A stretch of DNA of 64,000 nt from the NCBI RefSeq assembly GCF_007989605.1, contig NZ_BJUL01000004.1, positions 186,001-250,000 of the forward strand, written 5' to 3'. The translations under genes were made by a program, and so were the position numbers. The notes under the pieces are model-generated. The model was not told the DNA's origin. It saw nothing but the letters and a program-made list of their open reading frames with translations, and searched no databases. Source of the DNA: Vreelandella venusta. Its GTDB lineage: Bacteria > Pseudomonadota > Gammaproteobacteria > Pseudomonadales > Halomonadaceae. Every line of letters starts with the position of its first letter. Position 1 is the stretch's first letter. Positions 1-12,300 of this stretch are shown piece by piece.

Positions 1-230
1 ACAATATCGAGCACACGCTTGTGCGTACGAATCTCATACTGGTCACGCGCATCTTTGTTAACGTGCGGTGAAATCAGGATGGTGTAACGCTCGCGGTTGG
101 TCGGCAGCGGGATCGGACCACGAACCTGAGCACCAGTACGCTTAGCGGTTTCAACGATTTCCGCTGTGGACTGATCAATCAGGCGATGGTCGAACGCTTT
201 CAACCGAATGCGAATCTTTTGGTTCTGCAT
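1..230 (-). CDS. rpsJ: 30S ribosomal protein S10 (3' part cut by window edge)
   Basis: The N-terminal 76 codons of ribosomal protein S10 are visible; the rest lies beyond base 1. The translation begins [19 protein letters not shown] and continues through [17 protein letters not shown], both diagnostic of S10, which is about 103 residues in this group. S10 is a 30S head protein and, as NusE, joins NusB in antitermination complexes. The ATG at 230-228 is used. The gene opens the S10 operon and has its own consensus promoter upstream, so it is separate from the str operon that ends at tuf. Confidence 0.95.
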   Translation of the reverse strand, partial: MQNQKIRIRLKAFDHRLIDQSTAEIVETAKRTGAQVRGPIPLPTNRERYTILISPHVNKDARDQYEIRTHKRVLDI

Positions 231-254
231 TTGCCCTAAACTCCAATGGATGTC

Positions 255-270
255 GACGGCGCGAGCCGTC
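255..270 (-). other. Hairpin in the rpsJ leader
   Basis: A 6-bp perfect stem (GACGGC/GCCGTC, loop TCGC) lies in the roughly 58-nt leader between the predicted transcription start and the rpsJ ATG. It could take part in leader regulation of the S10 operon, which in enterobacteria is controlled by L4. The leader here is far shorter than the E. coli one, so any role is speculative. Confidence 0.35.
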
Positions 271-294
271 TACCCACGCATTCAAAGGATGCGC

Positions 295-323
295 ATTATA
301 GGCACGCCAAAAGCCCATGTCAA
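295..323 (-). promoter_or_regulatory. Consensus sigma-70 promoter of the S10 operon
   Basis: On the minus strand TTGACA (323-318) is followed by a 17-bp spacer and TATAAT (300-295): a perfect match to both hexamers. The bases after the -10 are GCGC, a GC-rich discriminator typical of stringently controlled ribosomal promoters. It lies between the tuf terminator and rpsJ. Confidence 0.9.
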
Positions 324-342
324 ACATTTGCTATTGGTGCGC

Positions 343-370
343 AGAAAAGGGGGCTCGCAAGAGCCCCCTT
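343..370 (-). terminator. Rho-independent terminator of the str operon after tuf
   Basis: On the minus strand a 10-bp perfect stem (AAGGGGGCTC/GAGCCCCCTT, loop TTGC) is followed by TTCT, about 20 bases after the tuf stop codon. It would end the rpsL-rpsG-fusA-tuf transcript ahead of the rpsJ promoter. Confidence 0.8.
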
Positions 371-389
371 GATCAATCATCAAGCAAGC

Positions 390-1583
390 TTACTTGACGA
401 TTTTTGCAACAACGCCAGCACCAACGGTACGACCGCCTTCGCGGATTGCGAAGCGCAGACCTTCGTCCATAGCGATTGGAGCAATCAGGGTAACAACCAT
501 CTTAACGTTGTCGCCCGGCATTACCATTTCAACACCTTCCGGCAGTTCACAGGTACCTGTTACGTCAGTGGTACGGAAGTAGAACTGGGGACGGTAGCCC
601 TTGAAGAAAGGCGTGTGACGACCACCCTCTTCTTTGGACAGTACGTAAACTTCTGCTTCGAAGGTAGTGTGCGGGTTGATGGTGCCCGGCTTAGCCAGAA
701 CCTGGCCACGCTCGACGTCATCACGCTTAGTACCACGCAGCAGGGCGCCAACGTTCTCACCTGCACGACCTTCGTCGAGCAGCTTACGGAACATTTCAAC
801 ACCGGTAACGATGGTTTTGGTGGTGTCGCGGATACCCACGATTTCCACTTCTTCGCCTGCTTTAACGATACCGCGCTCTACACGACCGGTAACAACAGTA
901 CCGCGGCCAGAGATAGAGAACACGTCTTCGATCGGCATCAGGAACGGCTGGTCGATAGCACGCTCCGGCTCAGGGATGTACTCATCCAGAGCTTTGATCA
1001 GATTCGCAACAGCAGTTGTACCCATGCCGTTCTCATCTTCACCGTTCAGAGCCATCAGCGCAGAACCAGTGATGATCGGCGTGTCGTCACCCGGGAAGTC
1101 GTACTCGTCGAGGAGTTCGCGAACTTCCATCTCAACCAGCTCAAGCAGCTCTTCGTCATCGACCATGTCCGCTTTGTTCAGGAACACAACGATGTACGGA
1201 ACGCCAACCTGACGAGACAGCAGGATGTGCTCACGCGTCTGCGGCATCGGGCCGTCAGCAGCAGAACATACCAGGATTGCGCCGTCCATCTGCGCAGCAC
1301 CGGTGATCATGTTCTTGACGTAGTCAGCGTGTCCTGGGCAGTCAACGTGCGCGTAGTGGCGCTCTTCAGACTGATATTCAACGTGAGACGTAGCGATGGT
1401 GATACCGCGCTCGCGCTCTTCAGGAGCGTTATCGATGGTATCAAACTCACGCCAGTCGCCGCCGAAAACTTCAGCAGACACACGAGTCAGAGCCGCTGTC
1501 AGGGTCGTTTTACCGTGGTCGACGTGACCGATGGTGCCGACGTTGACGTGCGGTTTGGAACGTTCAAATTTTTCCTTAGCCAC
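390..1583 (-). CDS. tuf: Elongation factor Tu
   Basis: EF-Tu delivers aminoacyl-tRNA to the ribosome in a GTP-dependent way. The 397-residue product starts [20 protein letters not shown]; the P-loop GHVDHGKT is at 19-26, with DCPGHADY and NKAD further on. Translation starts at a GTG (1583-1581) with GAGG eight bases upstream. It is the last gene of the str operon, 29 bp after fusA. The second copy usually found next to tRNA-Trp is absent in this window, so this could be the only tuf gene. Confidence 0.97.
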   Translation of the reverse strand: MAKEKFERSKPHVNVGTIGHVDHGKTTLTAALTRVSAEVFGGDWREFDTIDNAPEERERGITIATSHVEYQSEERHYAHVDCPGHADYVKNMITGAAQMDGAILVCSAADGPMPQTREHILLSRQVGVPYIVVFLNKADMVDDEELLELVEMEVRELLDEYDFPGDDTPIITGSALMALNGEDENGMGTTAVANLIKALDEYIPEPERAIDQPFLMPIEDVFSISGRGTVVTGRVERGIVKAGEEVEIVGIRDTTKTIVTGVEMFRKLLDEGRAGENVGALLRGTKRDDVERGQVLAKPGTINPHTTFEAEVYVLSKEEGGRHTPFFKGYRPQFYFRTTDVTGTCELPEGVEMVMPGDNVKMVVTLIAPIAMDEGLRFAIREGGRTVGAGVVAKIVK

Positions 1584-1612
1584 TGCTATAACCTCTTTAC
1601 GTTAGCTAACGG

Positions 1613-3736
1613 TTAACCGTTTTGGTTGATGACGGCTTCTACGACGCTGGAGGGCGCCTCGTCGTACTTCGCGAACTCCATAGAGTAGCTCGCACGGCCC
1701 TGGGTCTGAGAGCGCAGATCGGTTGCGTAACCGAACATCTCACCCAGCGGCACCGTTGCGCGGATGACTTTGCCGGAGCTGGAGTCATCCATGCCCTGCA
1801 CCAGACCGCGACGACGGTTCAGGTCACCCATGACGTCACCCATGAAATCTTCGGGGGTCACGACCTCGACCTTCATCACCGGTTCCAGCAGCACGGCCTT
1901 GGCCTTCCTGGCACCTTCTTTAACCGCCATGGAAGAAGCAATCTTAAACGCAGTCTCGTTAGAGTCCACGTCATGGTAAGAACCATCGTACAGCGTGACT
2001 TTAACGTCGATCATCGGGTAACCCGCGATGACACCGTTCTTCAGCTGTTCGTAGGCACCTTTTTCTACTGCAGGGATGTATTCCTTAGGAACCACACCAC
2101 CAACAATTTCGTTGACGAATTTGAAGAAGATTTCTTCATCACCTTCGCCCTTCTCTTCAGCAGTCAGCGGCTCAATGCGCAGATGCACGTGGCCGTACTG
2201 TCCACGACCACCCGACTGGCGCACAAACTTGCCTTCTTGCTCAATGCTGCCACGGATGGTTTCGCGGTAAGCAACCTGCGGCTTACCGATATTGGCTTCA
2301 ACCTTAAACTCGCGACGCATACGGTCGACAAGAATATCCAGGTGCAGCTCACCCATACCAGAAATAATAGTCTGGCCGGTCTCTTCGTCAGTCTTCACCT
2401 GGAAGGAAGGATCTTCCTGGGCCAATTTACCCAGTGCAACACCCATTTTTTCCTGGTCAGCTTTCGACTTAGGCTCTACGGCAACAGAGATAACCGGATC
2501 CGGGAACTCCATGCGCTCGAGTACGATCTTGTGATCGATATCACACAGGGTGTCACCTGTAGTCACATCTTTCAGACCAATACACGCTGCAATATCGCCC
2601 GCTAGTACTTCTTTAATCTCTTCACGAGTATTGGCGTGCATCTGAACGATACGACCAACACGCTCTTTCTTCTGCTTAACGGAGTTATAAACACCGTCAC
2701 CAGACTTAAGAACGCCTGAGTAAACGCGAATAAAGGTCAAGGTACCAACGAAGGGGTCGGTAGCGATCTTAAACGCCAACGCCGCAAACGGAGCACTGTC
2801 GTCCGCTTCACGGGTCGCTACGGTACCATCTTTGTCGTCCAGCTCACCTTCGATTGCTTTAACTTCTGTCGGTGAGGGCAGGTACTCAACAACCGCATCC
2901 AGGACTGCTTGAACACCCTTATTCTTAAAGGCAGAACCACAGGTCACTAGAACGATTTCGCTAGCCAGCGTGCGCGCACGAAGACCTGCTTTGATTTCTT
3001 CAATGGTCAGTTCCCCACCCTCGAGGTACTTATCCATCAATTCATCAGAGCCTTCAGCTGCGGCTTCGACCATTTGCTCGCGATATTTTTCGGCAGTCTC
3101 TTGTAGCTCAGCAGGAATATCGACAAGCTCATACGAAGTGCCTAAGTCTGCCTCATTCCAGAGGATAGCCTTCATCTCGATCAGGTCGATAACGCCTTTA
3201 AAGTCTTCCTCTGTACCCCAGTTAATCTGGATTGGCACAGCGTTAGCACCTAAGCGTTCCTTCAACTGGTCAACAACCATGAAGAAGTCTGCGCCGGTAC
3301 GGTCCATCTTATTGACGAAGACCATACGCGGAACTTCATACTTATTGGCCTGGCGCCATACGGTTTCGGTCTGCGGCTGAACGCCGGAAGAACCGCACAG
3401 TACAACAACAGCACCATCAAGAACACGCAAAGAACGCTCAACTTCGATAGTGAAGTCAACGTGCCCAGGGGTGTCGATGATATTAATGCGGTGCTCATCA
3501 AACTGGTGATTCATACCTTTCCAGAAGGTAGTAACAGCAGCCGAGGTGATAGTAATACCACGCTCCTGCTCTTGCTCCATCCAGTCAGTAGTCGAAGCAC
3601 CTTCATGGGTTTCGCCCAGCTTGTGGTTTACGCCAGTGTAAAACAAAACACGTTCTGTCGTGGTTGTCTTACCTGCATCAACGTGGGCAACAATACCCAA
3701 GTTGCGATAGCGATTAAGCGGTGTTTTGCGTGCCAC
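1613..3736 (-). CDS. fusA: Elongation factor G
   Basis: EF-G catalyses GTP-dependent ribosomal translocation and, with RRF, ribosome recycling. The product is 707 residues. It shows the P-loop [15 protein letters not shown], the DTPGHVDF and NKMDR motifs, and the domain IV/V segments expected of the family. I chose the GTG at 3736-3734 because [12 protein letters not shown] is the canonical N-terminus and GGGAG sits six bases upstream. An in-frame ATG at 3760 would put that Shine-Dalgarno inside the coding region. The gene lies between rpsG and tuf in the normal str-operon order. Confidence 0.95.
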   Translation of the reverse strand: MARKTPLNRYRNLGIVAHVDAGKTTTTERVLFYTGVNHKLGETHEGASTTDWMEQEQERGITITSAAVTTFWKGMNHQFDEHRINIIDTPGHVDFTIEVERSLRVLDGAVVVLCGSSGVQPQTETVWRQANKYEVPRMVFVNKMDRTGADFFMVVDQLKERLGANAVPIQINWGTEEDFKGVIDLIEMKAILWNEADLGTSYELVDIPAELQETAEKYREQMVEAAAEGSDELMDKYLEGGELTIEEIKAGLRARTLASEIVLVTCGSAFKNKGVQAVLDAVVEYLPSPTEVKAIEGELDDKDGTVATREADDSAPFAALAFKIATDPFVGTLTFIRVYSGVLKSGDGVYNSVKQKKERVGRIVQMHANTREEIKEVLAGDIAACIGLKDVTTGDTLCDIDHKIVLERMEFPDPVISVAVEPKSKADQEKMGVALGKLAQEDPSFQVKTDEETGQTIISGMGELHLDILVDRMRREFKVEANIGKPQVAYRETIRGSIEQEGKFVRQSGGRGQYGHVHLRIEPLTAEEKGEGDEEIFFKFVNEIVGGVVPKEYIPAVEKGAYEQLKNGVIAGYPMIDVKVTLYDGSYHDVDSNETAFKIASSMAVKEGARKAKAVLLEPVMKVEVVTPEDFMGDVMGDLNRRRGLVQGMDDSSSGKVIRATVPLGEMFGYATDLRSQTQGRASYSMEFAKYDEAPSSVVEAVINQNG

Positions 3737-3903
3737 GGTGAAGCTCCCGTTAGTTGGCAATGCTCGTTAATTCAGCAGTGTTCGTTTTGCGTATCCCACC
3801 GCCGCCACCCACAAAGGTAGCGGCAGTGTGTTGCAGCATGGCGAAAAAACTCTTTAGCGCAGCACAACCAGCAAAATCAAACACAAACTCAGAAACGCCG
3901 AGT

Positions 3904-4374
3904 TTAGAAACGATAGTGAGAGAAGGCCTTGTTGGCTTCTGCCATACGGTGCACATCTTCACGCTTCTTAACAGCCGAGCCTTTGCCTTCAGCGGCATCC
4001 AGCATTTCACCTGCCAGGCGCTGAACCATCGTTTTCTCACCGCGGCGACGCGCTGCGTCTACCAACCAGCGCATTGCTAGGGCTTGGCGACGCGAAGGAC
4101 GAACTTCGACCGGCACCTGATAGGTCGCACCACCAACACGGCGCGACTTTACTTCGACCATCGGCTGGATGGTTTCCAGCGCTTTGTCGAAGATTTCCAG
4201 CGGCTCTTCATTACTACGCTCGGCAACCTTGTCCAACGCACCGTATACGATGCGCTCAGCTATGGACTTCTTGCCGCTGACCATCAGGTGGTTCATGAAC
4301 TTCGCCAGACGCTCACTTCCGAACTTAGGATCCGGCAGGATTTCGCGTTTAGCTACAACTCTTCTTCTAGGCAT
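3904..4374 (-). CDS. rpsG: 30S ribosomal protein S7
   Basis: The 156-residue product starts [20 protein letters not shown] and contains the [14 protein letters not shown] and RWLVDAAR signatures of S7. S7 is a primary 16S rRNA-binding protein that nucleates 30S head assembly. In E. coli it represses the str operon through the rpsL-rpsG intercistronic region. Here that gap is 141 bp, long enough for such a site, and GAGGG precedes the start. Confidence 0.97.
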   Translation of the reverse strand: MPRRRVVAKREILPDPKFGSERLAKFMNHLMVSGKKSIAERIVYGALDKVAERSNEEPLEIFDKALETIQPMVEVKSRRVGGATYQVPVEVRPSRRQALAMRWLVDAARRRGEKTMVQRLAGEMLDAAEGKGSAVKKREDVHRMAEANKAFSHYRF

Positions 4375-4485
4375 GATAAGCCCTCAATTAAGGATCCTTC
4401 AGGTAAACCCGGAACTAATTGCGCTAATAGCGCCGCCCGACCTTACTCTTATCAGACCGTCATATTCGTATTAAGGTAACAACGC

Positions 4486-4503
4486 CAGCGTCTTAAGACG
4501 CTG
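4486..4503 (-). other. Hairpin in the rpsL-rpsG intercistronic region
   Basis: A perfect 7-bp inverted repeat (CAGCGTC-TTAA-GACGCTG) lies 12 bases after the rpsL stop. No U-tract follows, so it is not an intrinsic terminator. It may be part of the S7 autoregulatory structure or an mRNA-stability element. Confidence 0.4.
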
Positions 4504-4515
4504 CAACAAGACGTC

Positions 4516-4890
4516 TTAGGACTTCGGACGCTTGGTACCGTACTTAGAACGACCCTGCTTACGGTTCTGTACGCCAGAGGTGTCAAGGGCGCCACGAACG
4601 GTGTGATAACGCACACCTGGCAAATCCTTTACACGACCGCCGCGAATCAGAACAACAGAGTGCTCTTGCAGGTTGTGACCTTCACCACCGATGTAAGAAG
4701 ACACTTCGAAACCGTTGGTAAGGCGCACACGGCAAACCTTACGCAGGGCCGAGTTCGGCTTCTTAGGGGTAGTAGTGTAAACGCGCGTACAAACGCCACG
4801 TTTCTGCGGGCATGCCTGTAGCGCAGGTACGTCACTCTTAGTGACGGGGCGCTTACGCGGCTTGCGCACTAGCTGATTAATCGTTGCCAT
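4516..4890 (-). CDS. rpsL: 30S ribosomal protein S12
   Basis: The 124-residue product starts [20 protein letters not shown] and carries the [18 protein letters not shown] decoding-centre loop and [10 protein letters not shown]12 sits at the decoding site. The streptomycin-sensitive lysine in KKPNS is present, so the sequence looks wild type there. I use the ATG at 4890; a longer in-frame ATG 75 bp upstream would add a tail foreign to the family. This is the first gene of the str operon. Confidence 0.96.
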   Translation of the reverse strand: MATINQLVRKPRKRPVTKSDVPALQACPQKRGVCTRVYTTTPKKPNSALRKVCRVRLTNGFEVSSYIGGEGHNLQEHSVVLIRGGRVKDLPGVRYHTVRGALDTSGVQNRKQGRSKYGTKRPKS

Positions 4891-4980
4891 GGTGTTTAGC
4901 TGACTCCAATGGTTGCCTGGCCCTTCAACAAATACTAGCAGTAGGTGCGGGCGCACCCACCCCACTGTTAAAGGCTGCGC

Positions 4981-5010
4981 ATTCTAAAGGCTGACCCTAG
5001 GTGGCGTCAA
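4981..5010 (-). promoter_or_regulatory. Probable str operon promoter upstream of rpsL
   Basis: On the minus strand TTGACG (5010-5005), an 18-bp spacer and TAGAAT (4986-4981) make a good sigma-70 promoter. The discriminator is GCGCAGCC, as expected for growth-rate control. It lies in the 198-bp gap between rpoC and rpsL, so the str genes need not depend on rpoBC read-through. Confidence 0.65.
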
Positions 5011-5039
5011 GTCTTGCTGGCGGTTTAACCAGCAAGACT
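5010..5039 (-). terminator. Hairpin after rpoC, possible terminator without U-tract
   Basis: Eleven perfectly paired bases (AGTCTTGCTGG/CCAGCAAGACT, 8-nt loop) lie 50 bp after the rpoC stop and directly before the putative -35 of the str promoter. No run of U follows, so efficient intrinsic termination is unlikely. It may protect the 3' end or reduce read-through. Confidence 0.4.
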
Positions 5040-5088
5040 GCACCATAAGGGCCAGCGACTCGTTGTTACTCGTTTTCCTTACCGTCGA

Positions 5089-8000
5089 TTACAGCTCGTC
5101 GTCTGAATCAAGGGCGGTTAACTGAGCACCAAGCTCCTGCTCAACTTCGGTAGCCGAGGGATTGAACAGACGCTCAACGTCTTCGCGTTTGCGACGACGC
5201 TCTGCGTGGTGAGTCAGACCGGTACCTGCCGGAATCAGACGTCCAACCACCACGTTTTCTTTCAGGCCGCGTAGATAATCGCGCTTGCCGGTTACCGCTG
5301 CTTCGGTCAATACACGTGTCGTTTCCTGGAACGACGCCGCAGAAATGAACGACTCAGTGGCCAAGCTGGCCTTAGTGATACCCAACAGCAAGCGTTGATA
5401 CTTGGCCGGGAATTTACCTTCTTTCTCAAGACGCGCATTTTGCTCTAGTACGCGTACCAGTTCAGCTTGATCGCCAGTAATAAAGTCAGAGTCGCCTGAA
5501 TCGGAGATCTCTACCTTACGCAGCATCTGGCGAACAATGACTTCGATATGCTTATCGTTGATGCCTACACCCTGCAGGCGGTAAACATCTTGCACTTCGG
5601 CAGTGATGTATTTAGCCAGCTCTGCCACACCCAATAAGCGCAGGATATCGTGAGGGTTGCTCGGACCATCCGAAATCACCTCACCCTTCTCGACGCTCTC
5701 ACCTTCGAAGACAGCGATTTGACGCCACTTCGGGATCAGCGCTTCAAACGGGTCGCCAGATTCCGGCGTAATCGTCAAACGACGCTTACCCTTGGTCTCT
5801 TTACCGAAGCTGACCACACCACTGATTTCAGCCAAGATTGACGACTCTTTCGGCTTACGTGCCTCAAACAAGTCGGCAACACGTGGCAGACCACCGGTAA
5901 TATCTTTGTTACCAGACGCTTCTACTGGGATACGTGCAACGACTTCACCGACACCAATGGTAGAGCCATCATCAACGGAGATAATCGAGTTGCCTGGCAG
6001 CAGATACTGTACCGGCGTATTCGATCCTGACACCGACACATACTCGCCAGCAGCATCTTTCAGCATCACCATCGGACGCTTATCGCGACCTGCCATCGGG
6101 CGGGCTGCCGACTCGATAACCTCAATAGAGGACAGACCGGTCATTTCGTCGACGCTGCGGTGCATGGTGACACCTTCGTCAAGGTCGACAAACTGCGCCT
6201 TACCTTCTACTTCGGCAATGATCGGATGCGTGTGCGGATCCCACTTGGCGACAATCGCACCGCCATCAACCACGTCACCGTCACGTACAGACAGCTCGGC
6301 ACCGTAAGGCAGCTTGTAGTACTCACGCTCACGGCCATGGTCATCAGCAACAGCAAGTGCGCTGGAGCGAGAGACAACCACCAGCTTGCCATCGGCACGC
6401 TCTACATGCTTGATATTGTGCAGACGTACTTTACCGCCGTGCTTGACCTGAACGCTGTCCACTGCCGATGAGCGCGATGCCGCACCACCGATGTGGAACG
6501 TACGCATGGTCAGCTGGGTACCCGGCTCACCGATGGACTGTGCAGCGATAACGCCGACAGACTCACCAATGTTGACCTGATGGCCGCGCGCCAAGTCACG
6601 TCCGTAACAGGAGGCACAGACACCGTGAGCAGTGTCACATGTAATGGTAGAACGAACGATAATCTCGTCGACACCCATGGTGTCTAGCGACGCACACCAC
6701 TTTTCGTCAAGCAATGTGCCGCGCGGAATAAGCACTTCATCATTACTTGGATCAATAACATCAATCGCAACGACACGACCAAGGACGCGCTGAGACAGCG
6801 GTACGATGATGTCGCCACCTTCAATGATCGGGTGCAGCGTCAGGCCATTTTCGGTGCCACAATCGGTCTCAGTGATAACCAAGTCCTGGGCAACGTCAAC
6901 CAGACGACGGGTCAGGTAACCGGAGTTAGCCGTTTTCAGAGCCGTATCCGCAAGACCTTTACGCGCACCGTGAGTCGAGATGAAGTACTGAAGTACGTTC
7001 AGACCTTCACGGAAGTTGGCAACGATCGGCGTTTCGATGATCGAACCATCCGGCTTAGCCATCAAGCCACGCATACCCGCCAGCTGGCGAATCTGGGCGG
7101 CAGAACCACGCGCACCAGAGTCAGCCATGATGAAGACGCTGTTGAACGAGTCTTGCTCAACTTCGTTGCCTTCACGATCGATGACGGTCTCTTTGGAGAT
7201 ACCAACCATCATCGCCTTAGCGACTTTATCGTTGGCTTTCGACCAGATATCGATAACCTTGTTGTACTTCTCGCCAGCAGTTACCAAGCCAGAAGAGAAC
7301 TGATCTTCGATCTCTTTAACTTCTGCTTCTGCAGCGTCGACAATCTCGGTTTTCGCATCAGGAATAACGAAGTCGTTAACACCGATTGAAGCGCCCGACC
7401 ATGTTGCCAAACGGAAGCCGGTGTACATCAGCTGGTCAGCAAAGATAACCGTAGGCTTCAAGCCAGCACGACGGTACACCTCATTGATCAAGCTAGAAAT
7501 CGCCTTTTTCTTCATTGGCTGGTCGATCAAGGAGAACGGCACACCTTCCGGCAAAATGCGGAACAGTAGTGCACGACCCACCGTCGTGTCGTAGATGCGG
7601 CGATGGAAACTACGCTCGCCGGTCTCTTCTTCGACGTCGACTTCGTCCAGGCGCACTTTCACGCGAGCATGCAGCGATACCGACTGCGTTCCGAAGGCGC
7701 GCTCGACCTCATGGAGGTCAGAGAACACCATACCTTCGCCTTTGGCATTGATCTTTTCGCGGGTCATGTAATACAGACCCAGAACAACGTCTTGCGACGG
7801 TACGATAATCGGTTCACCGTTGGCGGGCGACAGCACGTTATTGGTGGCCATCATCAGCGCACGCGCTTCAAGCTGAGCTTCCAGGGTCAGCGGTACGTGT
7901 ACCGCCATCTGGTCACCGTCAAAGTCGGCGTTGTAGGCGGCACATACCAGCGGGTGCAGCTGGATCGCTTTACCTTCGATCAACAGCGGCTCAAACGCTT

Positions 8001-9303
8001 GGATACCCAGACGGTGTAGCGTCGGTGCGCGGTTAAGCAGTACCGGGTGCTCACGGATAACATCGGCAAGGATGTCCCACACCTCGGGCAGTTCGCGCTC
8101 AACCATCTTCTTGGCAGCTTTGATCGTTGAGGCGTAGCCCAGCGACTGCAGCTTGGAGTAGATAAACGGCTTGAACAGCTCAAGCGCCATTTTCTTAGGC
8201 AGACCACACTGGTGCAAACGCAGTGTCGGACCAACCGTGATTACCGAACGGCCAGAGTAATCGACGCGCTTACCTAGCAAGTTCTGACGGAAACGCCCCT
8301 GCTTACCTTTGATCATATCGGCAAGGGATTTCAGCGGACGCTTGTTAGAGCCCGTAATGGCGCGACCGCGACGGCCGTTATCCAACAACGCATCAACCGC
8401 TTCTTGCAGCATACGCTTCTCGTTACGCACGATAATATCCGGCGCATTGAGGTCAAGCAGACGCTTCAGGCGGTTGTTACGGTTGATAACGCGACGATAA
8501 AGGTCGTTCAGATCTGAGGTCGCGAAGCGGCCGCCGTCCAGCGGTACCAACGGACGAAGATCCGGCGGCAGCACGGGCAGCACTTCCATGACCATCCACG
8601 CCGGCGCGTTGCCGGAGTGGTAGAACGCTTCAAGCAGCTTCAAGCGCTTTGAAAGCTTCTTAATCTTAGTTTCAGAGTTAGTCTGCGGAATTTCTTCACG
8701 CAGGTGATTAATCTCTTCTTCCAGATCAATATCTTTCAGCAGCTCTTGGACAGCTTCGGCACCCATACGGGCGTCGAAGTCATCACCGAACTCTTCTAGC
8801 GCTTCAAAGTACTGTTCATCGTTGAGTAACTGACCACGCTCCAGCGTGGTCATACCCGGATCAATGACGACAAAGCTTTCGAAGTACAGCACGCGCTCGA
8901 TATCACGCAGGGTCATATCGAGGAACATGCCGATACGCGACGGCAGTGACTTCAGAAACCAAATGTGAGCCACTGGCGATGCCAGTTCGATGTGGCCCAT
9001 GCGCTCACGGCGCACGGCAGCCTTGGTGACTTCAACGCCACACTTCTCACAAATGATGCCGCGGTGCTTCATGCGCTTATACTTACCGCACAAACACTCG
9101 TAGTCTTTGACTGGGCCGAAAATCTTGGCGCAGAACAGACCATCCCGTTCCGGTTTAAAGGTACGGTAGTTGATGGTCTCGGGCTTCTTCACCTCGCCAA
9201 ACGACCAGGAGCGAATCATGTCCGGCGACGCCAGGGTAATCTTGATCGCGTCAAACTCTTCGGACTGAGATTGCGATTTGAGTACTTTCACCAAATCTTT
9301 CAT
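5089..9303 (-). CDS. rpoC: RNA polymerase beta' subunit
   Basis: The 1404-residue product (E. coli 1407) is the beta' subunit. It has the N-terminal zinc finger [20 protein letters not shown], the catalytic [15 protein letters not shown] loop near residue 460 that holds the active-site magnesium, the trigger-loop region, and the second zinc-binding cysteine set ([13 protein letters not shown]). The start ATG at 9303 is preceded by AGGAG and lies 10 bp after the rpoB stop, consistent with coupled translation. No frameshift is seen. Confidence 0.98.
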   Translation of the reverse strand: MKDLVKVLKSQSQSEEFDAIKITLASPDMIRSWSFGEVKKPETINYRTFKPERDGLFCAKIFGPVKDYECLCGKYKRMKHRGIICEKCGVEVTKAAVRRERMGHIELASPVAHIWFLKSLPSRIGMFLDMTLRDIERVLYFESFVVIDPGMTTLERGQLLNDEQYFEALEEFGDDFDARMGAEAVQELLKDIDLEEEINHLREEIPQTNSETKIKKLSKRLKLLEAFYHSGNAPAWMVMEVLPVLPPDLRPLVPLDGGRFATSDLNDLYRRVINRNNRLKRLLDLNAPDIIVRNEKRMLQEAVDALLDNGRRGRAITGSNKRPLKSLADMIKGKQGRFRQNLLGKRVDYSGRSVITVGPTLRLHQCGLPKKMALELFKPFIYSKLQSLGYASTIKAAKKMVERELPEVWDILADVIREHPVLLNRAPTLHRLGIQAFEPLLIEGKAIQLHPLVCAAYNADFDGDQMAVHVPLTLEAQLEARALMMATNNVLSPANGEPIIVPSQDVVLGLYYMTREKINAKGEGMVFSDLHEVERAFGTQSVSLHARVKVRLDEVDVEEETGERSFHRRIYDTTVGRALLFRILPEGVPFSLIDQPMKKKAISSLINEVYRRAGLKPTVIFADQLMYTGFRLATWSGASIGVNDFVIPDAKTEIVDAAEAEVKEIEDQFSSGLVTAGEKYNKVIDIWSKANDKVAKAMMVGISKETVIDREGNEVEQDSFNSVFIMADSGARGSAAQIRQLAGMRGLMAKPDGSIIETPIVANFREGLNVLQYFISTHGARKGLADTALKTANSGYLTRRLVDVAQDLVITETDCGTENGLTLHPIIEGGDIIVPLSQRVLGRVVAIDVIDPSNDEVLIPRGTLLDEKWCASLDTMGVDEIIVRSTITCDTAHGVCASCYGRDLARGHQVNIGESVGVIAAQSIGEPGTQLTMRTFHIGGAASRSSAVDSVQVKHGGKVRLHNIKHVERADGKLVVVSRSSALAVADDHGREREYYKLPYGAELSVRDGDVVDGGAIVAKWDPHTHPIIAEVEGKAQFVDLDEGVTMHRSVDEMTGLSSIEVIESAARPMAGRDKRPMVMLKDAAGEYVSVSGSNTPVQYLLPGNSIISVDDGSTIGVGEVVARIPVEASGNKDITGGLPRVADLFEARKPKESSILAEISGVVSFGKETKGKRRLTITPESGDPFEALIPKWRQIAVFEGESVEKGEVISDGPSNPHDILRLLGVAELAKYITAEVQDVYRLQGVGINDKHIEVIVRQMLRKVEISDSGDSDFITGDQAELVRVLEQNARLEKEGKFPAKYQRLLLGITKASLATESFISAASFQETTRVLTEAAVTGKRDYLRGLKENVVVGRLIPAGTGLTHHAERRRKREDVERLFNPSATEVEQELGAQLTALDSDDEL

Positions 9304-9313
9304 GGGACGGCTC

Positions 9314-12300
9314 CTAGCTCTCTAACTCGATATCGATGCCCAGCGAGCGGATTTCCTTCACGAGTACGTTGAAGGATTCCGGCATGCCTGCCTGCATGGT
9401 GTGGTCGCCATCCACGATGTTTTTATACATCTTGGTGCGGCCTTCGACGTCGTCCGACTTGACGGTGAGCATCTCTTGCAGCGTATACGCGGCACCGTAA
9501 GCTTCCAGCGCCCATACTTCCATCTCACCAAAGCGCTGACCACCGAACTGCGCCTTACCACCCAGCGGCTGCTGAGTCACTAGCGAGTAAGAACCGGTAG
9601 AGCGCGCGTGCATCTTGTCGTCTACCAAGTGGTTCAGCTTGAGCATATACATGTAGCCAACGGTCACCGAGCGGTCAAACGCATCGCCAGTACGGCCATC
9701 GTACAGCGTCATCTGGCCAGACTCAGGAATGTCAGCAAGCTTCAGCAGATGTTTGATCTCGTGCTCTTTAGCACCATCGAACACTGGCGTTGCCATAGGT
9801 ACACCGCCTTTGAGGTTTTTCGCTAGCGCAATGATTTCTTCATCGCTTAACGAATCGATATCCTCAACACGGGTTCCCGGCGTGTTATATATCTGGCCCA
9901 GGAAGTCACGAATTTCAGCAACTTGCTGACCACGAGCATCACGTAACAGCGCGTCAATCTTGACACCCAAACCACGGGCAGCCATACCCAAGTGCGTTTC
10001 GAGGATCTGACCAACGTTCATCCGCGACGGTACACCCAGCGGGTTCAACACCACATCAACCGGCTCGCCCTTCTCGTCGAACGGCATATCTTCGATGGGC
10101 ATGATCGCCGAGATAACACCTTTGTTACCGTGACGACCGGCCATCTTGTCGCCAGGCTGAATGCGACGCTTAACCGCCATGTAAACCTTGACGATTTTAA
10201 GCACGCCCGGCGCGAGGTCATCGCCCTGGGTCAGCTTGCGCTTCTTGTCTTCAAAGCGCTCGTCCATCTCTTTACGACGATTTTCGAGCTGCTCATCGGC
10301 CTGGGCCAACAGCTCGTTGTAGGCTTCATCCTGCATGCGCAGTTTGAACCACTGCTGACGCGGCAGCTCGTCGAGGTAATCCTCGTCAAGCACATCGCCT
10401 TTCTTCAGGTTCGGACCGCCATTAACAGCCTGACCTTCCAGCGTGCGCTTCAGGCGCTCAAAAGTAGCGTCTTCAGCGATACGGTAGGTTTCCTGAAGGT
10501 CTTTACGCACTTCGTCCAGCTGCATCTGTTCGATAGCAAGCGCACGAGAGTCTTTTTCAACGCCGTCACGGGTAAATACCTGAACGTCGATGACAGTACC
10601 CTTCATGCCGGTCGGCGCACGCAGCGAGGTATCTTTAACGTCAGATGCTTTCTCACCGAAAATAGCGCGTAGCAGCTTCTCTTCCGGCGTCAGCTGGGTT
10701 TCACCCTTCGGCGTTACCTTACCGACCAGGATGTCGCCAGGGCCAACTTCAGCACCAATGTAAACAACACCAGCTTCGTCCAACTTACCCAGCGCGGACT
10801 CGCCCACGTTGGGAATATCGGCAGTGATCTCTTCCGGCCCTAACTTGGTATCGCGAGATACACAGGTCAGTTCCTGAATATGAATCGTGGTAAAGCGGTC
10901 TTCTTGAACCACCCTCTCAGACAGCAGGATAGAGTCCTCGAAGTTGTAACCATTCCAGGGCATGAACGCGATGCGCATGTTCTGGCCTAGCGCCAAATCA
11001 CCCATATCAACAGACGGGCCGTCGGCCAGGATATCGCCACGGGCTACGCTGTCACCAGGACGCACGATAGGGCGCTGGTTCATACAGGTGTTCTGGTTTG
11101 AACGGGTGTATTTGGTCAGGTTGTAGATATCAACACCGGCTTCACCACCGATGATCTCATCTTCGTGTACCCGTACCACGACACGACGTGCGTCAACGGA
11201 GTCGATTACACCGCCACGACGCGCCACGGCACAAACACCGGAGTCACGCGCAACGAAGCGCTCCATACCAGTACCTACTAGCGGCTTGTCAGCACGCAAA
11301 GTCGGTACCGCCTGACGCTGCATGTTCGCCCCCATCAAGGCGCGGTTAGCATCATCGTGTTCCAGGAACGGAATCAGCGCGGCCGCGACCGAAACAACCT
11401 GGCGTGGTGAAACGTCCATTAGCGTGACTTGCTCAGGACGCATAAACGTGGTTTCACCACGATGACGTACCTGAACCAAGTCGTCACTCAGCCTGTTGGA
11501 CTCATCCACAGCAGCAGACGCCTGGGCAATAACGAAATCACCCTCTTCGATCGCCGACAGGTGAACGATGTCGTCGGTCACTTGGCAGGCATTGACCTTA
11601 CGGTATGGCGTTTCAAGGAAGCCGTAGCTGTTGGTGTGACTGTACGTCGCCAACGAGTTGATCAGACCGATGTTCGGACCTTCCGGCGTTTCGATCGGGC
11701 ACAAGCGGCCATAGTGCGTAGCATGTACGTCGCGCACCTCGAAACCAGCACGCTCACGGGTCAAACCACCTGGGCCGAGTGCCGACACACGACGCTTGTG
11801 GGTAACCTCAGAAAGCGGGTTGTTCTGATCCATAAACTGGGACAGCTGGCTAGAACCGAAGAACTCTTTCACCGCTGCCGCTACCGGCTTAGCGTTGATT
11901 AGATCTTGCGGCATCAGGCCTTCGCTCTCCGCCATGGAAAGACGCTCTTTCACTGCGCGCTCTACGCGCACTAAGCCGACGCGGAACTGGTTTTCAGCCA
12001 TTTCGCCAACACAGCGAATACGGCGGTTACCCAGGTGATCGATATCGTCAACGTCACCAAAGCCGTTACGGATATTGATCAGCTCGCGCAGAACATCGAG
12101 GATGTCTTTGCGATCCAGCACACCAGAGCCCGTGTCGGTATCACGACGCAGACGACGGTTGAACTTCATGCGACCGACGCCGGAGAGGTCGTAGCGATCT
12201 TCGCTGAAGAACAAGTTATTAAACAGCGTCTCAGCAGCTTCTTTGGTCGGCGGTTCGCCAGGGCGCATCATGCGATAAATTTCGACCAACGCCTCAAGCG

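Noticed and set aside
246..1616. 456-codon open frame on the plus strand
   Set aside because: It lies wholly opposite tuf, the translation has no family features and is a typical antisense shadow of a highly expressed, codon-biased gene. The same holds for 1622-2605 (opposite fusA).
6832..7389. 185-codon plus-strand frame opposite rpoC
   Set aside because: Antisense shadow of rpoC, with no ribosome site or homology. Similar frames opposite rpoB (9992-10672) are rejected for the same reason.
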